DNA of 55,818 bases from JALZEG01 sp046263255 (GTDB lineage: Bacteria > Actinomycetota > CADDZG01 > WHSQ01): the NCBI GenBank assembly GCA_046263255.1, contig JBHELD010000036.1, forward strand, positions 1 to 55,818. Direction: 5' to 3'. Made by a program: the position numbers and the translations under genes. The notes under the pieces are model-generated. The model had not been told where the DNA came from. It ran no database searches and saw nothing but the letters and a program-made list of their open reading frames with translations. Of this stretch, positions 1 to 7,000 are shown piece by piece (the first letter of the stretch is position 1; each line of letters opens with the position of its first letter).

Positions 1-186
1 GACCGCCGTAGCAGCGTTCTTGACCGCAGACTCGGCCTGCGACTTCCAACCCTTCTCCCTCTGCTTGAGGAAGACGGGAATCGCGATCGCAGCAAGGATC
101 GCGATGATGATGATGACGACCAGGAGCTCGATGAGCGTGAAACCGCCCTCTCGCTCCTCCGTGGCTGCGTGGAACCGCTGGAACAT
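1..186 (-). CDS. Type IV prepilin, N-terminal part (runs off the window)
   Basis: Major-pilin-like or pseudopilin-like subunit of the type IV pilus. The visible 62 codons begin MFQRFHAATEEREGG and continue into FTLIELLVVIIIIAILAAIA, a textbook class III signal: a short charged leader, prepilin peptidase cleavage expected between Gly15 and Phe16, Glu at +5 of the mature protein, and a hydrophobic helix for membrane storage and filament packing. The ATG at 186 follows an AGGGGAGGTG Shine-Dalgarno. The C-terminal globular domain lies outside the window, so major pilin, minor pilin and pseudopilin cannot be separated. It is the last visible gene of the minus-strand pilus module, and its long leader carries a c-di-GMP riboswitch, so its expression is probably set by that messenger. 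Confidence 0.93.
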   Translation of the reverse strand, partial: MFQRFHAATEEREGGFTLIELLVVIIIIAILAAIAIPVFLKQREKGWKSQAESAVKNAATAV

Positions 187-288
187 CCAGCACCTCCCCT
201 TTCCTTGGTCCCTACAAGCCGGCTCAGGGACTCGACGACGAACCGATGCAGATCGCCTGCAGTGAACGGCCCGCCCTTAGGACCGTCC
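187..288 (-). promoter_or_regulatory. Prepilin leader between riboswitch and start codon (candidate expression platform)
   Basis: About 100 nt separate the aptamer from the prepilin ATG. Just after the aptamer the transcript can form a 7-bp stem (ACGGUCC at 286–280 with GGGCCGU at 272–266, one G·U pair, 7-nt loop). No U-tract follows, so this does not look like a classical intrinsic terminator. Control by translation, Rho or RNA processing is equally possible. The Shine-Dalgarno AGGGGAGGTG sits at the end of this segment. The switching mechanism is not visible to me. Confidence 0.45.
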
Positions 289-388
289 CTGGTGCAGGTA
301 GCCCGGCTGGCCCGTGTTCCGTTGCTGGGCCCCGTGGCTTTGCGTCCCCGCCTCTCGGCGGGTTTGCCTTTCGCTGCCTTGCTCAGGG
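289..388 (-). ncRNA. Cyclic-di-GMP class I riboswitch (GEMM-I)
   Basis: The minus strand reads, in order, GGCAAACC, a CCCGCC–GAGA–GGCGGG hairpin with a GNRA tetraloop, GGGACGCAAAGCCACGGG, a second stem (GGCCC with GGGCC), then AGCCGGGCTACC. This is the family's conserved block order: the GCAAACC and GACGCAAAGCC cores, the docking tetraloop and the closing GCCGGG-Y-WACC strand. A closing helix GGCAG / CUGC(A)CC can form around it. The residue I align with G20 of the Vibrio Vc2 aptamer (position 368) is G, which fits c-di-GMP rather than the cGAMP-preferring A variant; that numbering is from memory. It lies near the 5' end of the inferred prepilin transcript, about 100 nt before the ATG, so it should tie pilin synthesis to c-di-GMP level. 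Confidence 0.92.
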
Positions 389-405
389 TTCCGGCTTGCA
401 CTTCC

Positions 406-434
406 TGTATCGGTGCGGTCCCGGACGCCCTTTA
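406..434 (-). promoter_or_regulatory. Candidate sigma-28/WhiG-like promoter of the prepilin transcript
   Basis: TAAA (434–431), 16 nt, then ACCGATACA (414–406) on the minus strand. The FliA/WhiG-class consensus is TAAA-N15/16-GCCGATAA. A start a few bases after the -10 element would fall near 398, just before the riboswitch aptamer, as expected for a cis-regulated leader. The pilT upstream region has the same spacing and -10 element. Inference only: no start-site data. Confidence 0.5.
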
Positions 435-468
435 GACGGAGCCGGGGAACGCCGCATACGCATTTCTA

Positions 469-493
469 CGGACGCGCCGGCCGCGCGCGTCCG
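469..493. repeat. Inverted repeat between pilC and the prepilin promoter
   Basis: CGGACGCGC (469–477) pairs with GCGCGTCCG (485–493): a 9-bp GC-only stem with a 7-nt loop. It lies between the pilC-proximal hairpin and the prepilin promoter. No U-tract follows on either strand. It may help stop readthrough or be a structural by-product of high GC. Confidence 0.35.
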
Positions 494-497
494 GACG

Positions 498-539
498 CGC
501 CGCAGCGGCGCCTCCGTCGGGGAGAGCGCCGCTGCGGCG
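498..539 (-). terminator. Strong hairpin just after pilC (probable terminator)
   Basis: CGCCGCAGCGGCGC (498–511) and GCGCCGCTGCGGCG (526–539) are a perfect 14-bp inverted repeat around a 14-nt loop, starting 12 bases after the pilC stop. There is no run of U, so if it terminates it is a non-canonical GC hairpin as often proposed in Actinobacteria. Its position separates pilT–pilC transcription from the riboswitch-controlled prepilin unit. Confidence 0.5.
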
Positions 540-551
540 GTGAGCGGGCTG

Positions 552-1769
552 TTACTTGATCAGGTCGAAGATCTTGAACATCGGCATGTAGAGCGCGATC
601 ACCATGGCTCCGACGATGCCTCCCAGCACGGCGATCATCAGCGGCTCGATCAGCGACGTCAGCGCCTCGGTCGTCGACTCGACCTCCTGGTCGTAGAAGT
701 CGGCGATCTTGTCGAGCATCGCGTCGAGCGCACCGGTGTCCTCGCCGACGGCGATCATCTGGACGACCATCGGCGGGAAGACGGCCTCCTTCGTCAGCGG
801 CGCCGACATCGACTCGCCGCTCCGGACGCTCTCCTTGACCTGGCCGGCCGCCCGGGCGAGGACCTCGTTACCCGTGGAGTCCGCGACGATGTCGAGGGCC
901 TGGAGGACCGGGACGCCGGCCCGGAGCAGGAGCCCCAGCGTGCGGGTGAAGCGGGACACGGCGACCTTCTGGAACAGCTCGCCGAAGATCGGGATCTTCA
1001 GCTTGAGCTGGTCGGTCCGGAGCTTGAAGTCGGCGTTCGCGGCGCGGCCCCTCTTGTAGCCGATCCGCCCCACGACCGCGAACACGACCGCCAGCGGCAC
1101 GAGGATCCTGGCCTGCTGGCTGAGGGTCATGAGGATCTTCGTCGGGAGCGGCAGCTCGCCGCCGAGGCTCGTGAACATCCCGGCGAACGTCGGGACGATG
1201 AACAGCAGCATGACCGTGAGCAGGATCACCGCGATCCCCGCGACGACGACGGGGTACGTCATCGCCGACTTCACCTTCTGGCGGAGCTTGTAGTCGGCCT
1301 CGAAGTTGTCGGCGACGCGCGACAGCACGGTGTCGAGCTGGCCTCCGGTCTCGCCGGCGCGCACCATCGCGACGTACAGGTTGGAGAAGACCTTCGGGTG
1401 CTTCGACATCGCCGCCGAGAGGCTCGACCCTCGCTCGACGTCGTCGCGGAGTATCCCGATCGTCTTCGCGAGCAGCGGGTTCTCGGTCTGCTCCGCGAGG
1501 ATGTTCAGCGTCCTCAGCAGCGACAGGCCGGAGTTGATCATCGTGGAGAACTGGCGCGAGAAGATCGCCAGGTCCTTGAGCCCGACCTTCTGGGGAAGGA
1601 TGTGGAGCTCGGTCTTCATCGAGACCTTGGCTTCCTTCGAGATCTGGATGGGCACCATGCCCTGAGACCTCAGCCGGCTCGCGACCGCTCCCTCGCCGTC
1701 CGCCTCCATCTTCCCTTCGACGACGCGCCCTTCCTTCGTCCTTACGCGATAGGCGAAAGACTCGGCCAT
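552..1769 (-). CDS. pilC: Type IV pilus inner-membrane platform protein PilC
   Basis: 405 residues, the usual length for PilC/GspF. It is the polytopic membrane platform on which the PilB and PilT motors act to add or remove pilin. It shows an N-terminal cytoplasmic segment, two T2SSF repeats (roughly 68–192 and 270–394) with the family signatures FSRQFSTMINSGLSLLRTL and FTRTLGLLLRAGVPVLQAL, and hydrophobic stretches near 170–195, 218–240 and at the C terminus. The ATG at 1769 has a GGGGAGGGGG Shine-Dalgarno lying inside the last codons of pilT, whose stop is only 3 nt upstream, so translation is probably coupled. A perfect 14-bp hairpin follows the stop. No frameshift or unusual composition is visible. 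Confidence 0.96.
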   Translation of the reverse strand: MAESFAYRVRTKEGRVVEGKMEADGEGAVASRLRSQGMVPIQISKEAKVSMKTELHILPQKVGLKDLAIFSRQFSTMINSGLSLLRTLNILAEQTENPLLAKTIGILRDDVERGSSLSAAMSKHPKVFSNLYVAMVRAGETGGQLDTVLSRVADNFEADYKLRQKVKSAMTYPVVVAGIAVILLTVMLLFIVPTFAGMFTSLGGELPLPTKILMTLSQQARILVPLAVVFAVVGRIGYKRGRAANADFKLRTDQLKLKIPIFGELFQKVAVSRFTRTLGLLLRAGVPVLQALDIVADSTGNEVLARAAGQVKESVRSGESMSAPLTKEAVFPPMVVQMIAVGEDTGALDAMLDKIADFYDQEVESTTEALTSLIEPLMIAVLGGIVGAMVIALYMPMFKIFDLIK

Positions 1770-1772
1770 GGC

Positions 1773-3398
1773 CTACCCCCTCCCCGTTAGTCTGTTGAAC
1801 TCTTCCGGGTGGTGCGAACGCTCGAGGCCGATGTCGTACGTGATCTTCCCGGCCTTCACGAGCTCGGCCAGGTGCTGGTCCATCACCTGCATGCCGTACT
1901 TGCCGCCGGCCTGCATCGACGTGTAGATCTGGTGGGTCTTGCCCTCCCGGATGAGGTTGCGGACGGCAGGCGTCGCGACCAGCACCTCGGCGGCGACGAC
2001 GCGTCCCTTGTTGTCGGCGGTCGGCAGCAGCTGCTGCGAGACGACGCCCGCGAGCGTGCCGGCGAGCTGCACCCGGATCTGCTGCTGCTGGTGCGGCGGG
2101 AAGACGTCGATGACCCTGTCGACCGACTGCGGCGCGTCCTGCGTGTGCAGCGTGCCGAACACGAGGTGGCCGGTCTCGGCCGCGGTCAGCGCCGCCGAGA
2201 TCGTCTCGAGGTCGCGGAGCTCGCCGACCAGGATGACGTCGGGGTCCTGCCGGAGCACGTGCTTCAGAGCGTGCTGGAACGCGTGCGTGTCGGTGCCGAC
2301 CTCGCGCTGGTTGACGATCGACCGCTTGTGCTTGTGGAGGAACTCGATCGGGTCCTCGACCGTCATGATGTGCTCGGCCCTCGTCGAGTTGACGATGTCG
2401 ACGAGGCCGGCCAGCGTGGTCGACTTCCCGGAACCGGTGATGCCGGTCACGAGCACGAGCCCGCGCCGCAGGCCGGCAAACTCCTTCACGGCCCCCGGGA
2501 GCCCGAGGGTCTCCAGCGACTTGATCTCGAACGGGATGATCCTCATGACGCACCCGACGGCGTCGCGCTGCTGGAACACGTTCACGCGGAAGCGCGCCTT
2601 GCCCGGGAGCGAATACGAGATGTCGAGCTCGAGCTTGTCCTCGAAGATCTCCCGCTGCCGCTGCGTCAGGATCGAATAGACGATCTCCTGCAGGTCCTTC
2701 GGGAACAGCACCCGGTATCCCTTGATCGGGCGCATCTCGCCGTGCACGCGGATCGTCGGCGGCACGCCGGTGGTCAGGTGGAGGTCCGACGCCCCCTGCT
2801 CGAGGACCTGCAGCAGGAAGTCGGCGAGGTTCGGCTCCTTCTCCTCCTCCTCGGGCTCCTCTTGCTCGACGTCCGCCGCCTCGACGAGGGGGAGGTCGTC
2901 GGCGCGAAAGGGAGAGATCCCGTTGCCGTTGGGCTTCGTGGACCCGGCGGGCGGCGCCTTGGCGGCCGCGGAGTACCAGCGGTCGATGGCGGCGGCGAGA
3001 TCCGAGCGGTAGGCGGCGGCCGGCGCGATCGTCCTGCCCGTGGCCGTCTTCAGCTCCTCGACCGCGAGGTGGTTCGTCGGCTCGGCCATCGCGACGACCA
3101 GCGCCCCGTTCTCGACACGCATGGGGAGCACGAGCTGCCGGCGTGCGAGCTCCTCGGGGACCGCGGCCATCGCCTCGGCCGTCGGCGGCTCGGCACGGGT
3201 GTCGAAGTACCGCAGCCCGATCTGCAGCGCGCGGGCTCGGACGAGATCGCGCTCGGTCAGAACCCCTCCTTCGAGGAGCACCTTCCACGCGGACTTGCCC
3301 GTGTTCGCCTCCTCCTGAGAGGCGAACGTCAGCTGGTCGGAGGTGACCAGCCCCTGCTCGAGCAGCACGTCGGAGAGCTGCCGTGGACCGTTCGACAT
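1773..3398 (-). CDS. pilT: PilT-type retraction ATPase with an N-terminal T2SSE_N/MshEN domain
   Basis: 541 residues, against about 350 for a standard PilT. Residues 190–541 are a full PilT motor: Walker A GITGSGKST (319–327), Walker B DPDVILVGELRD (385–396), His box TGHLVFGTLHT, and the PilT-specific AVRNLIREGKTHQI (478–491, the AIRNLIRE motif), which marks a retraction rather than an assembly ATPase. Residues 1–145 are a GspE/PilB-type N-terminal domain (T2SSE_N/MshEN), joined by an acidic linker near 178–189. The c-di-GMP signature residues of MshEN are degenerate here (QLS and SAW where RLG is expected), so ligand binding is doubtful; the domain may dock onto PilC or the PilB hexamer instead. 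It starts at ATG 3398 after AAGGGAG and is followed 3 nt later by pilC. Confidence 0.94.
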   Translation of the reverse strand: MSNGPRQLSDVLLEQGLVTSDQLTFASQEEANTGKSAWKVLLEGGVLTERDLVRARALQIGLRYFDTRAEPPTAEAMAAVPEELARRQLVLPMRVENGALVVAMAEPTNHLAVEELKTATGRTIAPAAAYRSDLAAAIDRWYSAAAKAPPAGSTKPNGNGISPFRADDLPLVEAADVEQEEPEEEEKEPNLADFLLQVLEQGASDLHLTTGVPPTIRVHGEMRPIKGYRVLFPKDLQEIVYSILTQRQREIFEDKLELDISYSLPGKARFRVNVFQQRDAVGCVMRIIPFEIKSLETLGLPGAVKEFAGLRRGLVLVTGITGSGKSTTLAGLVDIVNSTRAEHIMTVEDPIEFLHKHKRSIVNQREVGTDTHAFQHALKHVLRQDPDVILVGELRDLETISAALTAAETGHLVFGTLHTQDAPQSVDRVIDVFPPHQQQQIRVQLAGTLAGVVSQQLLPTADNKGRVVAAEVLVATPAVRNLIREGKTHQIYTSMQAGGKYGMQVMDQHLAELVKAGKITYDIGLERSHHPEEFNRLTGRG

Positions 3399-3482
3399 AC
3401 GTCGCTCCCTTGCCTAGAGCCCCAAAGTCTCAGGGCGTCCGGGACGGACGCGGGCGCGTCCGCAGCCGGAGCCTTCGTTTCG

Positions 3483-3511
3483 TGTATCGGCGGGCGGGCG
3501 GATCGCCCTAA
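3483..3511 (-). promoter_or_regulatory. Candidate sigma-28-like promoter of pilT–pilC
   Basis: TTAG (3511–3508), 16 nt, then GCCGATACA (3491–3483) on the minus strand. The -10 block matches the FliA/WhiG consensus GCCGATAA at 7 of 8 positions and is nearly identical, with the same spacing, to the element before the prepilin leader. It is 84 nt upstream of the pilT ATG. The -35 match is weak. The rest of the 130-bp gap holds a GGACGCG/CGCGTCC hairpin and no second GEMM motif. Confidence 0.42.
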
Positions 3512-3528
3512 GCGCAGGAAGGGGGTTT

Positions 3529-5235
3529 TTAGACGACGACCCTGAGGATCTCTTCGATCGACGTCAGGCCCATGCGCGCCTTCTCCATGCCGTCCTGGCG
3601 GAGCGTGATCATGCCCTGCTCCCGGGCGACGCGGCCCATGGTCTCGGCCGAGGCGTTCTCCGCGACCAGGCGCTCGATCTCCTCGCTCACCGGCATGAGC
3701 TCGTGGATCGCCATCCGGCCCTTGTAGCCGGTGTTCCCGCACGACGTGCAACCGACCGGACGGTAGAGCTTCGGCGGCTCCTCCCCCGGCTCGAACGGGA
3801 ACTTCGCGTGCGTCAGCTCCTCGACCGACGGCGCGTACGGCTCCTTGCAGCGGTCGCAGAGCTTCCGGGCGAGCCGCTGCGCCAGGACGCTGTCGAGCGA
3901 CGAGGCGACGAGGAACGGCTCGATCCCCATCTCGACGAGCCGCGTGAGGGCCGACGGCGCGTCGTTCGTGTGGAGAGTCGAGAGCACCAGGTGACCGGTG
4001 AGCGCCGCCTCGACCGCGATCTGCGCCGTCTCGCGGTCGCGGATCTCGCCGATGAGGACGATGTCGGGGTCGGATCGCAGGATCGACCGCAGCGCGGAGG
4101 CGAACGTCAGCCCCGCCTTGGGGTTCGTCTGGACCTGGTTGATCCCGGCCAGCCGGTACTCGACGGGGTCCTCGACCGTGATGATGTTCACGTCGGGCTT
4201 GTTCTTGATGTTCAGCGTCGCATAGAGCGTCGTCGACTTGCCCGAGCCGGTGGGGCCCGTGACGAGGATCGCCCCGTACGGCTTCATGTAGGACTCGCGG
4301 AACCGCTGGAAGTTCTCCGGCAGGAAGCCGAGGTCCGACAGCTGGAGCAGGACGCTGGACTTGTCCAGGATCCTCATGACGAGCTTCTCGCCGTGGACCG
4401 TGGGCAAGGTCGCCACGCGGATGTCGATCTGCTTGCCCTGGAGGACGAGGCCGATGCGGCCGTCCTGCGGGATCCGCCGCTCCGCGATGTTGATGTCGGC
4501 CATGATCTTCAGGCGGCTCGTGATGCCGGCCTGGACCGACTTCGGAGGGGTCATCACCTCGTGCAGCACGCCGTCGATCCTGTAGCGGACGCGCAGGTCC
4601 TTCTCGCCGGGCTCGATGTGGATGTCCGAGGCGCGGTCCTGCACCGCCTGCGTGATCAGCAGGTTCACGAGCTTGATGATCGGGGCGTCCTCGGCCCCCG
4701 CGGAGGCGAGCTGCGCCTCCAGGTCGTGGGCCGCGTCGTCGACCTGCTCGGCGGCGGCTTCCTCGGCGAGCGTCTCGGCCGTGCGGTCCAGGCGGTAGTG
4801 CCGGCCGATCGCCGCGGCGACGTCGGCCTTCGTGGCGACGACCGTCTTGACGTCGCGCTTGCTCATGGCCCGGATGTCGTCGACCGCGACGACGTTCGCG
4901 GGATCGGCCATGGCGACCACCAGCCGCCCGCCGTCGTCGAAGGCGATGGGGATGCAGTTGTGCCGGCGCGCGACGAGCTCCGGGACGAGCGAGACCGCCG
5001 TGGAGTCCACCTTCGTCTCGCTGAGGTCCACGAACTCCAGGCCGAGCTGCTGCGCCAGGATCGAGACGAGGCCGGCCTCGGTCACGAAGCCGAGCTCGAT
5101 GAGCACGCGCCCGAGCGAGCGCTGCCTCTGCGCGGCCTGGTCCTTCGCCTCCGTCAGCTGCTCCTCGGTGACGAGCCTGCGAGCGAGCAGCAGCTCGTCC
5201 AGGCCCGCGGCCCGTGGCTTAGAGGTGACGCTCAT
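3529..5235 (-). CDS. pilB: Type IV pilus assembly ATPase PilB
   Basis: 568-residue GspE/PilB-family hexameric motor driving pilus extension on the cytoplasmic face of PilC. Domains: MshEN/T2SSE_N (about 8–150), then the ATPase with Walker A GPTGSGKST (327–335, Lys333), Asp box, Walker B DPDIVLIGEIRD, His box TGHLVLSTLHTNDA, and the zinc-binding tetracysteine Cys460-x2-Cys463 … Cys496-x2-Cys499 typical of assembly ATPases and absent from PilT. The second MshEN half-motif is well kept (SLG at 40–42, Gly49, Leu56, Leu60, Gln63); the first is degenerate. c-di-GMP binding is therefore possible but unproven. The ATG at 5235 has GGGGAG 5 nt upstream. A 130-nt gap separates it from pilT. Confidence 0.96.
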   Translation of the reverse strand: MSVTSKPRAAGLDELLLARRLVTEEQLTEAKDQAAQRQRSLGRVLIELGFVTEAGLVSILAQQLGLEFVDLSETKVDSTAVSLVPELVARRHNCIPIAFDDGGRLVVAMADPANVVAVDDIRAMSKRDVKTVVATKADVAAAIGRHYRLDRTAETLAEEAAAEQVDDAAHDLEAQLASAGAEDAPIIKLVNLLITQAVQDRASDIHIEPGEKDLRVRYRIDGVLHEVMTPPKSVQAGITSRLKIMADINIAERRIPQDGRIGLVLQGKQIDIRVATLPTVHGEKLVMRILDKSSVLLQLSDLGFLPENFQRFRESYMKPYGAILVTGPTGSGKSTTLYATLNIKNKPDVNIITVEDPVEYRLAGINQVQTNPKAGLTFASALRSILRSDPDIVLIGEIRDRETAQIAVEAALTGHLVLSTLHTNDAPSALTRLVEMGIEPFLVASSLDSVLAQRLARKLCDRCKEPYAPSVEELTHAKFPFEPGEEPPKLYRPVGCTSCGNTGYKGRMAIHELMPVSEEIERLVAENASAETMGRVAREQGMITLRQDGMEKARMGLTSIEEILRVVV

Positions 5236-5276
5236 CTAGGCTCCCCGGCGTGTGGATACGTGCCTCCCATAGGCCA

Positions 5277-5304
5277 TTTATCGGCGGTGGGCCGAGCGAC
5301 TGAA
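5277..5304 (-). promoter_or_regulatory. Candidate sigma-28-like promoter of pilB
   Basis: GCCGATAAA (5285–5277, minus strand) is an exact match to the FliA/WhiG -10 consensus GCCGATAA. A weak -35 (TTCA, 5304–5301) lies 15 nt upstream. It is 41 nt before the pilB ATG. A small hairpin GGCGG-gttt-CCGCC at 5314–5327, just upstream, may end the GTPase transcript. Confidence 0.42.
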
Positions 5305-5352
5305 GGGGAACTTGGCGGGTTTCCGCCGCGCTCCAGCGGGTGGCGCGGGGAC

Positions 5353-5973
5353 CTAGGAGGAGGCCGCTGCCACCGGCTCGGCGGCGTCCAGCCGCTGCAG
5401 GACCCCGAAGAGGATCCGGAGCAACAGAGCCTTGACGTCGTCGCGCGCGCGGGGGTCGCAGGCCACCACGGGCGCGGCGTCGCCCAGGTCGAGCCGCTCC
5501 GCGACCGCGGCGAGCGAGGCCCCCGGCGAGTCCAGGTGCGTCACCCCGACCACGAACGGGACGTCCGCGTAGCGGCGGAAGGTCTCGAGCTGCGCCGCCG
5601 CCTGCTCGGCCGAGCGCTCGTCGCCGGCGTTCACGAGCAGGATGAAGCCGATCATTCCCTCGGACAGGACCTCCCACATGACCTCGAAACGCTGCTGGCC
5701 GGGCGTCCCGAACAGGAAGAGCGAGGGGCCGGACCCGGCCGCACCGAGCTCGATGCGGCCGAAGTCCAGGGCGACCGTCGTCGTCTCCTTCGTCGCGGCG
5801 GTGTCGTCCGAGATCGACCGCTCCGTCCCCAGCGCCGTCACGTCGCTGATCGTCTGGATCAGGGACGTCTTGCCGGCGGCGAACGGACCCGTGACGACGA
5901 TCTTCAGCGGGCGCGCCCCAGGGCTCTCCGGGCGCCGCCTCCGGACGATCCCGGGACGGGGCCGGCCTCTCAC
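5353..5973 (-). CDS. CvnD-type small GTP-binding protein
   Basis: 206-residue P-loop GTPase resembling the CvnD proteins of streptomycete conservons, with a distant relation to MglA. Seen: G-loop GPFAAGKT (about 29–36), a Thr-rich switch I (ETTTVALDFGRI), switch II LFGTPGQQRF, and THLD where Ras proteins have NKxD. CvnD proteins work with Roadblock (CvnB) partners; one lies two genes upstream. I chose the GTG at 5973 because it overlaps the stop of the DUF4388 gene by GTGA and is followed by a short Arg/Pro-rich leader before LKIVVTG; a start nearer the G-loop is possible. Position directly upstream of pilB suggests pilus or polarity control, which is inference. Nucleotide specificity is not proven by sequence. 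Confidence 0.82.
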   Translation of the reverse strand: MRGRPRPGIVRRRRPESPGARPLKIVVTGPFAAGKTSLIQTISDVTALGTERSISDDTAATKETTTVALDFGRIELGAAGSGPSLFLFGTPGQQRFEVMWEVLSEGMIGFILLVNAGDERSAEQAAAQLETFRRYADVPFVVGVTHLDSPGASLAAVAERLDLGDAAPVVACDPRARDDVKALLLRILFGVLQRLDAAEPVAAASS

Positions 5974-6965
5974 AGGCCTTTCACCCCGTCGATGAGACGG
6001 GAGATCAGGCCCCGGGTCACCTGGTCGTCGTCCTCCACGCGCCGCGGACGCGGCGGGGTGGGGGGAGAGGCGACGAACGTCCCGCCGGCCGCGGGGCCGG
6101 GGTCGTGGCCGGCGTCGAAGAGGCCCGCGAGCTCCCGTGCCGCAGTCGAGCGGTCGAAGCCGGAGGCCTCGAACGGGGGCGCGTCCAGCCCGGGGGCGAA
6201 CGTGGCCGCCTCGGGGTGCGCCGCGACCGCGGGCCCGGCCTCGGGAGCCCCGGGGGGCGCCGCGACCGCGGGCCCGGCCTCGGGAGCCTCGGGGGGCGCC
6301 GCCAGCAGACCCTCGGGCTCGGGATCGGCGGCGCATACCTCCTCTTCCCCGGCCGCGTCGAAGACGGCAGACGTGTCGGACGCGTCTGTCGTGTCCGGCA
6401 CCGGTCCCGGCGAAGGGGCCTCGCGCGGCGGGGGCGCCCCGGCATGCGTCACCAACCCCGCGCTTGCAAGTCCGTAGAGGACCTTCATCGCGGCCACGCC
6501 GTCGAGGCCGGCCGCGGCGGCGATGTCCCGAACCGGCCGGCGGCAGTCGACCATCACGAGCACGCGCCACTCCGCCGGGGCGATGTTGATCTCGACGGCG
6601 CCCTCGGGGGGCTGCGGCGCCATCACGAGCACGGCCTCCTCCGAGGGCACGAGCGTCTTGATCTCGGCCAGCTCCTCGAGCCGTCGCGCGACGTGCGCGA
6701 GCAGGTCGTCGACCGACACGGCGTCGCCGGCCGGTCCCGGCGGGACGTTCTCGGGCTCCCAGGAGAACTCGCCGCCGTCCCACCTCATGAGGTCGAACGT
6801 CAGGTCCTGCGGGGTTCCCGCCGCGCCGGCTACCGCGCCGTCGCGAAACAGCAGGGTGCCGCGGCCGGCGTCGCGCGACACGGCGAGTCGCCCGGTGCGC
6901 CCGCCCGACCCGATGAGCCGGAGCACGTCGGGCAACGTGAAGTCGTCGAGGGTCCCTCTCAGCAT
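5970..6965 (-). CDS. DUF4388 (PATAN-like) protein with long Pro/Ala linker
   Basis: 331 residues. The N terminus MLRGTLDDFTLPDVLRLIGS and the RTGRLAV/GTLLFRDGAVAGA pattern identify a DUF4388/PATAN domain (about 1–110), known from PatA-type response regulators and gliding- or pilus-associated proteins as a protein-interaction module. A winged-helix-like segment follows (about 125–175, INIAPAEWRVLVMVDCRRPV). The rest is Pro/Ala/Glu-rich and probably disordered, with a 13-residue tandem repeat (PEAGPAVAA type), ending in a basic tail. ATG at 6965. It sits between the Roadblock gene and the GTPase gene, sharing a 4-nt overlap with the latter, so the three are probably co-translated. No catalytic residues are recognisable. 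Confidence 0.8.
   Translation of the reverse strand: MLRGTLDDFTLPDVLRLIGSGGRTGRLAVSRDAGRGTLLFRDGAVAGAAGTPQDLTFDLMRWDGGEFSWEPENVPPGPAGDAVSVDDLLAHVARRLEELAEIKTLVPSEEAVLVMAPQPPEGAVEINIAPAEWRVLVMVDCRRPVRDIAAAAGLDGVAAMKVLYGLASAGLVTHAGAPPPREAPSPGPVPDTTDASDTSAVFDAAGEEEVCAADPEPEGLLAAPPEAPEAGPAVAAPPGAPEAGPAVAAHPEAATFAPGLDAPPFEASGFDRSTAARELAGLFDAGHDPGPAAGGTFVASPPTPPRPRRVEDDDQVTRGLISRLIDGVKGL
6211..6300. repeat. 39-bp tandem repeat inside the DUF4388 gene (about 2.3 copies)
   Basis: The motif beginning GCGCCGCGACCGCG recurs at 6218 and 6257, exactly 39 bp apart, with a partial third unit. It encodes 13-residue Pro/Ala/Gly repeats in the linker. In-frame units suggest copy number could vary without breaking the gene. 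Confidence 0.8.
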
Positions 6966-7000
6966 CGGTGGCTTCTCCTGAGCTCTGCGGCGAGCGGCGG

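Noticed and set aside
1773..3398. c-di-GMP binding by the PilT N-terminal domain
   Set aside because: The RLG and final Gln positions of the MshEN motifs are largely replaced, so the domain is noted but ligand binding is not claimed.
3399..3528. A second GEMM riboswitch upstream of pilT
   Set aside because: The conserved GCAAACC and GACGCAAAGCC blocks are missing; only a simple GC hairpin is present.
1809..3545. Long open frame on the plus strand antisense to pilT, and similar long antisense frames across the window
   Set aside because: High GC makes antisense frames open by chance; their translations are Arg/Asp/Leu-rich with no family motifs, and the minus-strand frames encode complete conserved proteins.
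5353..5973. Calling the GTPase MglA
   Set aside because: The switch II LFGTPGQQRF and overall pattern match CvnD conservon GTPases better than MglA.
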